DNA of 64,000 bases, taken from Lacrimispora defluvii (GTDB lineage: Bacteria > Bacillota > Clostridia > Lachnospirales > Lachnospiraceae). Every line of letters begins with the position of its first letter. The first letter of the stretch is position 1. Where the stretch lies: the NCBI GenBank assembly GCA_013036995.1, contig JAAOXG010000075.1, positions 1 through 64,000 of the forward strand. Direction: 5' to 3'. A program made the position numbers and the translations under genes. This document shows, in pieces, positions 54,522 to 63,464 of the stretch. The notes under the pieces are model-generated. The model made no database searches, was not told where the DNA came from, and saw only the letters and a list, made by a program, of their open reading frames with translations.

Positions 54522-55391
54522 TTATTTTTCTAAACTTCCGCTCACTACGCGGTCCAGCCCCGCTGCATCGCACCATGACCGGATGTTGACAAAACCTGCT
54601 TCCCAAAGCAATGCGCTGACTGCATCTTTTTGATCATAACCGATTTCCAGATAAAGCGCACCGCCAGGATTTAAGTAATTCCGGCCTTCTGCTGCCAGCT
54701 TTCTGTAAAAATAAAGTCCGTCCTCTTTCCCATCAAGAGCCAGAAACGGCTCATGATCCCGAACCTCCGGCTGCAGCTGGCTGATTACTTTGGTGGGAAT
54801 GTAGGGTGGATTGGACACAATCACATCAAATGTTTCATCAGACCCAATGGCATCAAATAAATCACTTAACAGGAATGTAATTTTCTCTTTCCCTAAAATA
54901 ACTTCCCCGTTTTTCTTCGCTACCTTTAATGCTTCATCAGAAATATCTGCTGCCACAACCGATTCAAACCGGCCAAGCTTAGCCAGACTTATGGCGATGC
55001 ACCCGCTTCCGGTGCACAGATCAAGCACCCTTGGATTCCTGCCCTTATAGTCCTTTAAAATCTGTTCCACCAGAGTTTCTGTATCCTGTCTGGGAATCAG
55101 AACATGCTCATTAACAAAAAAGTCCAGACCCATAAACTCCCTGCTCCCGGTTATCTGCTGGAGCGGAATTCTCTTTTCACGAAGACCAAGCATATGGTTA
55201 AAATCACGGATTGATTCACCCGATTCCCCTTCTTCATTCAAAGTCCTGTTCCGGTCAACCAGAAAATGAGTCAGGTCTGTATGGAATGCTTCAAGCAGTA
55301 AATATCTGGCATCAAGCCCGGCTTCCTCTATCCCTGCTTTTTTAAGTTTCTCTGTTCCTTCTTCCAAAAGCTGATTTAACGTTACACTCAT
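54522..55391 (-). CDS. prmC: Release factor glutamine methyltransferase
   Basis: A 289-residue SAM-dependent methyltransferase that modifies the GGQ glutamine of RF1 and RF2. The N-terminal helical domain is followed by the Rossmann domain with LDLCTGSGCIA (SAM) and the catalytic SNPPYIPTK. It overlaps the DUF1385 gene by four bases (ATGA). Confidence 0.96.
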   Translation of the reverse strand: MSVTLNQLLEEGTEKLKKAGIEEAGLDARYLLLEAFHTDLTHFLVDRNRTLNEEGESGESIRDFNHMLGLREKRIPLQQITGSREFMGLDFFVNEHVLIPRQDTETLVEQILKDYKGRNPRVLDLCTGSGCIAISLAKLGRFESVVAADISDEALKVAKKNGEVILGKEKITFLLSDLFDAIGSDETFDVIVSNPPYIPTKVISQLQPEVRDHEPFLALDGKEDGLYFYRKLAAEGRNYLNPGGALYLEIGYDQKDAVSALLWEAGFVNIRSWCDAAGLDRVVSGSLEK

Positions 55392-56332
55392 GACTGATTC
55401 TCCGGAAAATTCTTTTTAAGAAATTCTCTCCAGTCAAATACTGCTTCTACAGAAGCAATCCCTACCTCAATCATGGAATCATCCGGTTCACTGGTAGTCA
55501 GCCCCTGCATCCACATGCCCGGTCTGCTTAAAATATCCACCAGCTTTGATTCGCTGCGCCCTGCGATACGAAGAAACTCATAGGATACCCCTGCGATTAC
55601 CGGAATGAGAATGATACGGCTCAAAATCCGGAGGGGCAGAGTCTTTACCTGAATTACCATAAAAAATAAAATGCTGATAATCATAACAATCAAAAGGAAA
55701 CTGGTTCCGCAGCGCTTATGTTCTTTGGAACTGTTTCTTACATTTTCCACGTTCAGTTCCAGTCCGTGTTCCAGACAGTTAATACATTTATGTTCGGCTC
55801 CATGATACATGAAGGTTCGCCTGATATCTTCCATACGGGATACCAGCTTGATATAAGCAATAAAAATGCCAATACGGATTACACCTTCTAAAACAGCCAT
55901 TATAGTCTGTGACTTAATAAAATGGTGAAATATGTTGGCCAGAAACAGGGGCAGCACCATGAATATGCAGATTGCCATAATCACGGAAAATACCATCACC
56001 ATGCTCATAAGCGCTTTTTCCATCTTTTCACCAAAGACCCGCTCCAACATCTTCTCAAATTTAGAGGGCTCTAAATCTTCCTCATCGTCTTCAAAGAAAC
56101 TGGCAGAAAAAGTAAGTGCTCTCATCCCCAGTATCATGGAGTCGGCAAAGCTGAAAATACCTCTGAAAAACGGAAGAGAAAACAGCTTTACTTTTTCTCC
56201 CATACTAATATACGTATCTTTTTTTACTTCAATGGTTCCGTCCGGCTTTCGGACTGCTGTGGCATACTCATCCCTGTTTTTCATCATAACACCTTCAATC
56301 ACGGCCTGACCGCCGATTCCTGAATACTTCAT
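55388..56332 (-). CDS. DUF1385 membrane protein
   Basis: A 314-residue protein with about four helices in the middle and C-terminal part, and the conserved starts GIGGQAVIEGVMMKN and YHGAEHKCINCLEHG. This family has no firmly known function but lies next to prmC/prfA in many Firmicutes, as here. The four-base overlap with prmC indicates coupling. Confidence 0.85.
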   Translation of the reverse strand: MKYSGIGGQAVIEGVMMKNRDEYATAVRKPDGTIEVKKDTYISMGEKVKLFSLPFFRGIFSFADSMILGMRALTFSASFFEDDEEDLEPSKFEKMLERVFGEKMEKALMSMVMVFSVIMAICIFMVLPLFLANIFHHFIKSQTIMAVLEGVIRIGIFIAYIKLVSRMEDIRRTFMYHGAEHKCINCLEHGLELNVENVRNSSKEHKRCGTSFLLIVMIISILFFMVIQVKTLPLRILSRIILIPVIAGVSYEFLRIAGRSESKLVDILSRPGMWMQGLTTSEPDDSMIEVGIASVEAVFDWREFLKKNFPENQS

Positions 56333-56382
56333 ACGCCAACCACCTCTCTGCAGGAAAATAGGTGCAACAAAATTCTAATTTC

Positions 56383-56425
56383 AAAAAAGGTTGAGCTAAA
56401 GTGTTTCCACTAAACTCAACCTTTT
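56383..56425 (-). terminator. Terminator after rpmE
   Basis: Minus strand: AAAAGGTTGAG (from 56425) pairs with CTCAACCTTTT, then a T run ending at 56383. It lies 14 bases past the rpmE stop and before the DUF1385 gene. Confidence 0.85.
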
Positions 56426-56438
56426 CTTTGCTCCAAAC

Positions 56439-56654
56439 TTATTCAGCCTTAACGCCATATTTACGATTGAATTTATCAATACGTCCACGAGCGGAAGCAG
56501 CTTTCTGCTGACCGGTGTAGAATGAATGGCATTTAGAACAAACTTCTACGTGGATGTCTTCCTTTGTAGAACCAGTTACGAATTCATTACCACAGTTGCA
56601 AACAACCTTTGCCTGGTAGTAATTTGGATGGATTCCTTCTTTCATGATTTTCAC
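56439..56654 (-). CDS. rpmE: 50S ribosomal protein L31 (zinc form)
   Basis: A 71-residue L31 with zinc-binding cysteines in CNCG and CSKC, i.e. the C+ form that usually is replaced by a cysteine-free paralogue under zinc starvation. Strong promoter at 56750-56722; terminator downstream. The leader contains a small hairpin (CGGTT/AACCG at 56683-56696), which might be part of an L31 autoregulatory leader. Confidence 0.96.
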   Translation of the reverse strand: MKIMKEGIHPNYYQAKVVCNCGNEFVTGSTKEDIHVEVCSKCHSFYTGQQKAASARGRIDKFNRKYGVKAE

Positions 56655-56721
56655 CTCGCATACTCTGATTTCTATTAAATCGCGGTTCGTAAACCGACTT
56701 TGTCTAATAAACAGCTTGTAC

Positions 56722-56750
56722 AGTATATCATAGAAAATTTCTTAATGCAA
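56722..56750 (-). promoter_or_regulatory. Promoter of rpmE
   Basis: Minus strand: TTGCAT at 56750-56745, 17-base spacer, TATACT at 56727-56722. Confidence 0.7.
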
Positions 56751-56779
56751 GCATTTATTTATATAAAAGGTCACAGCTT

Positions 56780-58477
56780 TTAGAAAAACCGCATCTTTTT
56801 AGACATATCTACGAATTCCCGGTTGTTCTTTGTTTTTGCAAACAGGTCCAGAATCTTTTCTACTGCATCTTCTGGTTTTAATGTATTGGTGGCCTTACGT
56901 ATAATATCAACAGCCTCTGCCTCTTCTCTGGTAAGCAGCAGATCGTCCCTTCTGGTTCCGGACTTTAAGATATCAATGGCAGGGAAGATTCTCTTCTCGG
57001 ACAGCTTTCTGTCAAGCACCAGTTCCATGTTACCTGTACCTTTAAATTCCTCATAAATGACGTCGTCCATACGGCTTCCCGTATCCACAAGTGCTGTAGC
57101 AAGTACGGTAAGGCTTCCGCCCTCTCTCATGTTTCTTGCTGCACCGAAAAAGCGTTTGGGCATATGAAGTGCGGCCGGATCAAGACCACCGGAAAGAGTT
57201 CTTCCGCTTGGTGCAACCGTTAAGTTATATGCTCTTGCAAGGCGAGTTATGCTGTCTAACAGAATCACCACGTCTCTACCATGTTCCACAAGACGCTTGG
57301 CTCTCTCTATTACCATCTCTGACACCCGTTTGTGACGATCAGGAAGTTCGTCAAACGTGGAATAAAGAACCTCTACATTATTACCTACAATAGACTCCTT
57401 AATATCGGTAACCTCTTCCGGGCGCTCGTCAATAAGAAGTATCATAAGATGAATCTCAGGGTGATTGAGTGTGATTGCCTTGGCTACCTGCTTTAATAAC
57501 GTGGTCTTACCTGCTTTTGGCGGAGATACTATCATGCCTCGCTGCCCCTTACCAATAGGAGCTAACAAATCCAGCACTCTCATGGCAGTGGTACTCTTTC
57601 CTCCATCTGTCTCCATATGAAGACGTTTATCCGGAAATATGGGAGTCATATTCTCAAAATTCGGACGACGCTCTGCCATACTGGTAGGATATCCGTTAAT
57701 TTTCTTTACATATAAAAGAGCTGCAAACTTTTCTGCAGCAGTCTTTACTCTGCGGCTGCCATGAATAATATCTCCGGTCTTCATGTTAAAGCGGCGGATC
57801 TGTGATGGTGCCACATAGACATCGTTTTCACCTGGAAGATAATTCTCGCACCGGATAAATCCAAATCCGTCCGGCATTACTTCCAGGATTCCATATGCAT
57901 CAATACCGCTGTCAAGCTCCTGAAGCTCAGGACTAGGCTGAAATTCCACCTTAGGTTCTTCCACCACATATTCTGGTCTTGACTCCGTTCTGACAGGGTT
58001 TTCACTTCTTACAGGATATTCACTCCTGACTGGTGCTTCGCTCCTGCCAGACATGTCATTCCTCACCATTCCTTCATTTCTTCCGGTATTCTCATATCGG
58101 TTATTGTTTTCAGAACCTGGTGTCCCAGCAGGACGGTATGGTCTTTGCTGGGTATCCTGACGATAATTTCGGACAACAGTTTTCTTTATATTATTTTGAA
58201 CCGGTGCATTCGGCTGTTCTCCAGCAGTCTGGGGCTGGGAAACGGGCGGTCTGCTCACTTCTTTCTCTGTCTGTTCGGTCACATGCTCTTTGACGGGTTC
58301 CCTGCTTTCTGCCATAACACTCCCTGCTACAACTGCAGAATCAGAAGCTTCTCCTTCCTTTTCACAGAGTATATTTATAATATCGGGCTTTCTCATGGAA
58401 CTATAACCCTTTATCCCCTGGGCTTTGGCAAGCTCCTTTAACTCCGCTAACGGCAATGTCTGTAATTTTTCACGCAT
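56780..58477 (-). CDS. rho: Transcription termination factor Rho with a disordered insert
   Basis: A 565-residue Rho (E. coli: 419). N-terminal Rho_N helical domain ([13 protein letters not shown]), then an insert of about 130 residues rich in Asn, Arg, Gln, Pro and Ser including three six-residue repeats of the SExPVR kind, then the RNA-binding cold-shock domain ([16 protein letters not shown]) and the ATPase with Walker [12 protein letters not shown] and Walker [12 protein letters not shown]. The ATG at 58477 follows AAGGAGATTAAT; an ATG at 58492 is rejected. A long structured leader lies upstream. Confidence 0.95.
   Translation of the reverse strand: MREKLQTLPLAELKELAKAQGIKGYSSMRKPDIINILCEKEGEASDSAVVAGSVMAESREPVKEHVTEQTEKEVSRPPVSQPQTAGEQPNAPVQNNIKKTVVRNYRQDTQQRPYRPAGTPGSENNNRYENTGRNEGMVRNDMSGRSEAPVRSEYPVRSENPVRTESRPEYVVEEPKVEFQPSPELQELDSGIDAYGILEVMPDGFGFIRCENYLPGENDVYVAPSQIRRFNMKTGDIIHGSRRVKTAAEKFAALLYVKKINGYPTSMAERRPNFENMTPIFPDKRLHMETDGGKSTTAMRVLDLLAPIGKGQRGMIVSPPKAGKTTLLKQVAKAITLNHPEIHLMILLIDERPEEVTDIKESIVGNNVEVLYSTFDELPDRHKRVSEMVIERAKRLVEHGRDVVILLDSITRLARAYNLTVAPSGRTLSGGLDPAALHMPKRFFGAARNMREGGSLTVLATALVDTGSRMDDVIYEEFKGTGNMELVLDRKLSEKRIFPAIDILKSGTRRDDLLLTREEAEAVDIIRKATNTLKPEDAVEKILDLFAKTKNNREFVDMSKKMRFF
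57989..58042 (-). repeat. Three 18-base tandem repeats in rho
   Basis: Units at 57989-58006, 58007-58024 and 58025-58042 encode six-residue repeats (S-E-x-P-V-R). They lie in the disordered insert and could change copy number without shifting the frame. Confidence 0.85.
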
Positions 58478-58530
58478 ATTAATCTCCTTCATGATTCCTA
58501 ATACCAGTTGTTTCGTAATCTTGGGAATGA

Positions 58531-58617
58531 TTTACGATAGAATATCGTAAACAGACGACCGGAAAATACTTCCGATCCTAATCATGTTGAATCAGGTCGT
58601 ACGATATGCCTATTATA
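58531..58617 (-). promoter_or_regulatory. Structured leader and promoter of rho
   Basis: Minus strand: TATAAT at 58617-58612, then ACGACC (58600-58595) pairing with GGTCGT (58560-58555), then a perfect hairpin TTTACGATA-N3-TATCGTAAA (58551-58531). The leader is about 130 bases long. Such structure is expected if Rho controls its own transcription, but no test is possible here. Confidence 0.55.
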
Positions 58618-58641
58618 TACCTTAATAAATAAAAAGAAAAG

Positions 58642-59961
58642 TTATTTTTTTAGAAAGCTTAAGTGTTCCCGGATTTTCTTCTCATAACCGTTTTCCGTAG
58701 GCCTGTAAAATTCTGTCCCTACCAGTCCATCCGGCAGATATTGCTGATCCACATAGTGATTTTCATAATCATGAGCATAGAGATATCCCTGTCCGTGACC
58801 AAGTTTTGCCGAACCTTTATAATGGGAATCCTGTAAATGCACCGGTATAGGCATGGTCTTTTGGTTTTGCACTGCTTCCCGGGCCTCAAATACTGCCACA
58901 CACGCCGCATTACTTTTGGGCGCGGACGCCACATAGGTAACTGCCTGAGATAAAATAATCTGGGCCTCAGGAAGTCCGATCCGTTCCACAGCCTGTGCAG
59001 CCGCTACCGCCACCACAAGAGCCTGGGGATCTGCATTCCCCACGTCCTCTGACGCACAAATCATAATTCTTCTGGCAATAAATTTAATATCTTCTCCTGC
59101 ATAAAGCATTCTTGCAAGATAATAAACAGCGGCATCAGGGTCTGTTCCCCTCATGCTCTTAATAAATGCAGATATGGTATCGTAGTGGTTATCTCCGTCT
59201 TTATCATATCGGACCGCACGTTTCTGAATGCATTCCTGAGCTACTTCCAGGTCAATATGGATTTTCCCATCCTGTGAGCTGCGTTCAGTTGTCATAATAC
59301 CAAGTTCCACTGCATTCAGGGCGGCTCTGGCATCGCCGTTTGCCACATCTGCCAGAAAATCTTCCGCATCCGGATCAATCACTGCATTATAAGCTCCCAT
59401 TCCCTTCTCATTATCATATACAGCGCGGTGAATCAGTGTCTTTATATCTTCTTTATCCAATGTTTTCAGTTCAAATACCCGGGAACGGGAAAGAAGCGCA
59501 CCGTTCACCTCAAAATAAGGGTTTTCCGTAGTTGCGCCGATTAATATTAATGTTCCATCCTCTACAAATGGCAGAAGATAATCCTGCTGCCCTTTATTAA
59601 ACCTGTGAATCTCATCAACAAAAAGAATGGTTTTCTTTCCGTACATCCCAAGAGAATCCTTGGCTTCTTTCACGATTTCTTCCATATCTTTTTTTCCGGC
59701 CACAGTCGCATTCAGCTGTTTAAAATCCGCACTGGTTGTATTGGCAATGACTCTGGCAAGCGTGGTTTTTCCAGTTCCCGGAGGTCCGTAAAATATCACT
59801 GATCCAAGCTTATCCGCTTTAATGGCCCGGTAAAGAAGCTTATCTTTTCCAATAATATGCTGCTGACCCACCACTTCTTCCAGAGTGGATGGGCGGAGCC
59901 TGGAAGCAAGAGGGGATTCTTTTTCCATCGTATTTTTTCTCATATAATCAAATAAATCCAT
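58642..59961 (-). CDS. rarA: Replication-associated recombination protein RarA (MgsA)
   Basis: A 439-residue AAA+ protein of the RarA/Mgs1/WRNIP1 family acting at stalled forks. Walker A GPPGTGKTTLARV, Walker B FVDEIHRFNKGQQD, sensor ATTENPYFEVN, and the C-terminal tetramerisation domain (HYKGSAKLGHGQGYLYAHDY) are complete. GGAGGAATAGGAA precedes the ATG. Confidence 0.95.
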   Translation of the reverse strand: MDLFDYMRKNTMEKESPLASRLRPSTLEEVVGQQHIIGKDKLLYRAIKADKLGSVIFYGPPGTGKTTLARVIANTTSADFKQLNATVAGKKDMEEIVKEAKDSLGMYGKKTILFVDEIHRFNKGQQDYLLPFVEDGTLILIGATTENPYFEVNGALLSRSRVFELKTLDKEDIKTLIHRAVYDNEKGMGAYNAVIDPDAEDFLADVANGDARAALNAVELGIMTTERSSQDGKIHIDLEVAQECIQKRAVRYDKDGDNHYDTISAFIKSMRGTDPDAAVYYLARMLYAGEDIKFIARRIMICASEDVGNADPQALVVAVAAAQAVERIGLPEAQIILSQAVTYVASAPKSNAACVAVFEAREAVQNQKTMPIPVHLQDSHYKGSAKLGHGQGYLYAHDYENHYVDQQYLPDGLVGTEFYRPTENGYEKKIREHLSFLKK

Positions 59962-60031
59962 TTCCTATTCCTCCATACGTTGTGCCGTATTCAGTCAGAT
60001 AAACGGGGCTTATTCTGATCTCTTTCCCTTT

Positions 60032-60060
60032 ATTATGGGCAGTATGGTGCCTTTTGTCAA
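60032..60060 (-). promoter_or_regulatory. Promoter of rarA
   Basis: Minus strand: TTGACA at 60060-60055, 17-base spacer, CATAAT at 60037-60032. Confidence 0.75.
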
Positions 60061-60166
60061 GAACATTTGTTCTCCGTGTATTTATTGCATTCAATTTCAT
60101 TTTAAACGAATACAAAATGTGTTACTCTCCAATTGTAGTAAAAAATATTTTTTTATAGGAGGGTAT

Positions 60167-61285
60167 ATGAGTACAAATAACAGTAAAGCAACAAGTAATA
60201 TGTGTGAAGAGACAGGTCTTATGAATGAGACCAACCCACAAAAAGCAAGTGTTCCTTCTTCCATCCGTAATATTTCTTCCAGGGAACTGGTCAGGGAAAT
60301 CCGTATCGGCTGGAATTTAGGAAATACCCTGGATGCAACAGACGGTTACGGCCTTTCTTCCGAAACCTCCTGGGGCAATCCAAAAACGAATAAAGCCATG
60401 ATTGACAAAATCAAGGCAGGCGGCTTTAATACCTTAAGAGTTCCAACAACCTGGGAAAAGCATCTTGGACCTGCGCCAAATTACACCATTGATCCTGCAT
60501 GGCTTAACAGGGTTGTGGAGGTTGTGGATTATGGCATCCAAAACAAAATGTTCGTTATTTTAAACCTTCATCATGAGGAATGGCATTTTCCTTCCTACGC
60601 AAATGAAGTCGCTGCCACCAGGATCCTTACAAAAGTCTGGGCCCAGATCGCAGAAAGATTTAAAAATTATGATGAGCATCTGATCTTTGAAGGTCTCAAT
60701 GAACCACGGCAGAAAGGTACGGCGGACGAATGGAACGGCGGAAACAGAGAAGGTCAGGAAGTCGTGAACCGTTTCAATGCAGCTTTTATAAAGACCATTC
60801 GCAGTTCCGGCGGCAATAACCCTTTCAGACATCTGATGATACCGCCTTATGCAGCTACTTCTGCCACAAATGCCTGGGATAACTTTGTTATACCAAACGA
60901 TAACAAGATCATTATCTCCATACACGCTTATACTCCTTATGACTTTGCCCTGAACATTTCCGGAACTCCGGAGTGGCGCCCTGATAACCAGGCAGATACC
61001 GGAGCCATAACCTATCTGATGGACAGTATTAATCGCTATTTCATTTCCAAAGGCTATCCGGTTATTATTGGAGAATTTGGGGCAATGAATAAAAATAATT
61101 TAAAACAGCGTGCCAATTGGGCATATTACTATGTAAAATCAGCCAGAGCGAAAGGAATCCCCTGCATCTGGTGGGATAATGGTGCCGTAAGCGGTAATGG
61201 GGAGCTCTTTGGTCTGCTGGACAGAACAAATTACAGCTTTTATTACCCTGATATTGTAAATGCCATGATGAAAGGGATTCAATAA
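60167..61285 (+). CDS. Glycoside hydrolase family 5 endoglucanase
   Basis: A 372-residue GH5 TIM-barrel glucanase. The acid/base Glu lies in FEGLNEP and the nucleophile Glu in VIIGEFGAM; RIGWNLGNTLDA, TLRVPTTW and LNLHHEEW are family motifs. The gene begins at the ATG after AGGAGGGTAT; the N-terminus (MSTNNSKATSNM) is polar and no signal peptide or cellulose-binding module is present. It is therefore predicted to be cytoplasmic or released another way, unusual for a cellulase. No other glycosidase is adjacent. Confidence 0.88.
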   Translation: MSTNNSKATSNMCEETGLMNETNPQKASVPSSIRNISSRELVREIRIGWNLGNTLDATDGYGLSSETSWGNPKTNKAMIDKIKAGGFNTLRVPTTWEKHLGPAPNYTIDPAWLNRVVEVVDYGIQNKMFVILNLHHEEWHFPSYANEVAATRILTKVWAQIAERFKNYDEHLIFEGLNEPRQKGTADEWNGGNREGQEVVNRFNAAFIKTIRSSGGNNPFRHLMIPPYAATSATNAWDNFVIPNDNKIIISIHAYTPYDFALNISGTPEWRPDNQADTGAITYLMDSINRYFISKGYPVIIGEFGAMNKNNLKQRANWAYYYVKSARAKGIPCIWWDNGAVSGNGELFGLLDRTNYSFYYPDIVNAMMKGIQ

Positions 61286-61410
61286 ATCAGTCTGATCAAA
61301 TGGAGCTGTTGCAAAAACAGATGAATAATCTATTGGAGCAATGGCTCCCATTGTTAACAGGAATATATTTACTCGTAAAATCTCCTTTTTAAAAACAGAT
61401 TATGAATACC

Positions 61411-61439
61411 TTGACATTTATCATTTAGCAGAATATAAT
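61411..61439 (+). promoter_or_regulatory. Consensus promoter of the Rrf2 gene
   Basis: TTGACA at 61411-61416, 17-base spacer, TATAAT at 61434-61439: a perfect sigma-A consensus. A TGTCT-N5-AGACA dyad at 61453-61467 lies just after the start. Confidence 0.85.
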
Positions 61440-61452
61440 TAAGGATATTAAA

Positions 61453-61467
61453 TGTCTGTAATAGACA
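61453..61467. promoter_or_regulatory. Dyad TGTCT-N5-AGACA before the Rrf2 gene
   Basis: Fifteen bases, just downstream of the promoter start; a likely site for autorepression by Rrf2. Confidence 0.5.
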
Positions 61468-61482
61468 GAAATGAGGCGCGAT

Positions 61483-61875
61483 ATGAAGCATACGAAAGCT
61501 ACTGATTACGCTTTGCACACTGTTGCATATATGATAGAACACAGCACTGATGAAAATATTAGTGTGCATGTTTTAGCAAAGCAATTTAACGTTTCACCGA
61601 CCTATCTCTCCAAAATATTAACTCAGCTTTCTAAAGCAGGGATAATTGGTTCTACATCTGGTGTAAAGGGTGGGTATGTACTCAACAGGAATCCTCAGGA
61701 AATAACATTCTATGATGTGATTCAAGCAATTGAGGGCAATACCAGTTTCTTTGCATGTGCAGTACACGAAGATAAAGAGAGTCAGTGCGGTATCCGCAGA
61801 GTAATGGCACAGACCAATCTGTTAATGGAGGATTTTCTGCGTCAAAACAAATTAGTAGATACCATAAACAAGTAA
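61483..61875 (+). CDS. Rrf2 family transcriptional regulator
   Basis: A 130-residue winged-helix regulator (LAKQFNVSPTYLSKILTQLSKAG). Rrf2 proteins often hold an Fe-S cluster through three cysteines; here only Cys92 and Cys102 are seen, with His95 between them (ACAVHEDKESQC), so cluster binding or thiol redox sensing is possible but not certain. Start: the ATG after GAGGCGCGAT. It precedes a MATE transporter and an iron-sulfur flavoprotein on the same strand. Confidence 0.85.
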   Translation: MKHTKATDYALHTVAYMIEHSTDENISVHVLAKQFNVSPTYLSKILTQLSKAGIIGSTSGVKGGYVLNRNPQEITFYDVIQAIEGNTSFFACAVHEDKESQCGIRRVMAQTNLLMEDFLRQNKLVDTINK

Positions 61876-62002
61876 CGTTCTGCTATATAGCTATAGACCT
61901 GTAGAAGTATGTCAGAGTTACCTCCTGTTCTGGCCAGATATCAAAAGCCTTAAAGAAAATAGGAAACAGAAAAATAATTTAATTGGCAAATTTTTTGCCG
62001 CA

Positions 62003-62027
62003 ATCAAAGATATTATATATCTTTGAT
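62003..62027. promoter_or_regulatory. 25-base palindrome upstream of the MATE gene
   Basis: ATCAAAGATAT, three bases, ATATCTTTGAT: a perfect 11-base inverted repeat. It ends 20 bases before the MATE start and could be an operator or RNA hairpin near the ribosome site. Confidence 0.65.
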
Positions 62028-62047
62028 ATATACATTAGGAGGGAATC

Positions 62048-63397
62048 ATGGATAAAATCAATGATCTGGAACAAAAACCTGTCGGTAAATTGCTGGCACA
62101 ATATTCAATACCTGCCACACTTAGTCTTGTTGTTAGTGCGTTGTATCAAATGGTGGACAGAATATTTATCGGACACATCCCTGAGGCTGGTGTGCTGGGT
62201 CTTACAGGGGTTGGGCTGACAGCCCCCATAACTACTATTATTATGGCACTCTCAGCTTTAATTGCCTTCGGCGCTGCATCTACCATCTCTATACGTCTTG
62301 GTGAAGAAAAAAGGGAAGAGGCGGAAAAGGCTGCAGGAAATGCAATCGTATATGTGCTAATTACCAGTGCGGTTATTACTGTTATATTCTTTCTTTTTAA
62401 ACCACAAATTTTTGAGGTATTGAAGATTACAGGTCATTCTGGTCTCTATGCGGCAGAATATATCAATACAATTGTACTTGGCACAGTTTTTAGTATGTTT
62501 AGTTTCACATTTCCCATTATTATCCGTTCAGATGGAAACCCCACTTTTTCAATGATAACGACTTTGGTTGGATGTGTCCTAAACATTATCCTGGATGCCG
62601 TATTTATCTTTGGAGCAGGTTTGGGAATACAGGGAGCTGCTGTGGCTACCGTCATTTCCCAAGCGGCCTCCACCATGCTCGGTCTGCTTTATTTCTGGAA
62701 GGGAAAACCTGCCTTGTGCCTTTCAAGGAAGACCATGCGTCCAGACATCAGTACGTTAAAATCCATCATAAAGATTGGGAGTGTCCCTTGCGCAAACCAG
62801 CTTTCCGTCAGCGTTGCACAATTGATAGGTAATTATGCTCTCGTGCAATATGGCGGTGAGGTATATGTTGGTGCAATGACTGCAATACGCTCTGTATTCC
62901 AATTATTTATGATGGGGGTATATGGTCTTGGTCAGGGATTTCAGCCTATCGTCGGGTATAACTTCGCAAAGAAAAGTTATAAAAGGGCATTCGATACTTT
63001 GAAACTATCTTTTATATGGGATGTGGTTATCTTAGCATTAGGACTTATTCTGGCACAGCTGCTTCCGCAATACTGGATTAAGCTTTTCATAAAGGATCAA
63101 GCGCTTGCCGCAATTGCAGCATACGGGTTGCGAAAATTTACAATGCTTCTGCCACTTGCTTCCTTTGTGGCGGTTGGTTCAGGGTTTATGATGATGACGG
63201 GCAAGGCCAAACCAGCAATATTCCTCAACATTTCCTATCAGATATTGATATCTGCTACAACAATTTATTTCCTGCCGCTTTTAATTGGAACAGATGGTTT
63301 ATGGTACTCGCAGCCATTAACAGACGTAATTGCTACAGTGCTGACAATCTTTTTATTCATCCGCAACTATGGTTCTATCATAAAGCAAATGCGGTAG
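62048..63397 (+). CDS. MATE family efflux transporter
   Basis: A 449-residue, 12-helix MATE transporter (SLVVSALYQMVDRIFIGHIPEAGVLGLTGVG start; duplicated halves). It differs in sequence from the MATE at 43232-44554. It is preceded by an Rrf2 gene and followed by a flavoprotein, so it may export a toxic or redox-active compound. AGGAGGGAATC precedes the ATG. Confidence 0.9.
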   Translation: MDKINDLEQKPVGKLLAQYSIPATLSLVVSALYQMVDRIFIGHIPEAGVLGLTGVGLTAPITTIIMALSALIAFGAASTISIRLGEEKREEAEKAAGNAIVYVLITSAVITVIFFLFKPQIFEVLKITGHSGLYAAEYINTIVLGTVFSMFSFTFPIIIRSDGNPTFSMITTLVGCVLNIILDAVFIFGAGLGIQGAAVATVISQAASTMLGLLYFWKGKPALCLSRKTMRPDISTLKSIIKIGSVPCANQLSVSVAQLIGNYALVQYGGEVYVGAMTAIRSVFQLFMMGVYGLGQGFQPIVGYNFAKKSYKRAFDTLKLSFIWDVVILALGLILAQLLPQYWIKLFIKDQALAAIAAYGLRKFTMLLPLASFVAVGSGFMMMTGKAKPAIFLNISYQILISATTIYFLPLLIGTDGLWYSQPLTDVIATVLTIFLFIRNYGSIIKQMR

Positions 63398-63464
63398 GAT
63401 GGGTAAAAATAAATATGGCAGGTGTTAATTAAATATTTACTAATATTAAAGGAGATTGAACACT

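Noticed and set aside
60035-60166. Upstream ATG extension of the endoglucanase
   Set aside because: The extension is Cys/Phe-rich, overlaps the rarA promoter, and a strong AGGAGG serves 60167.
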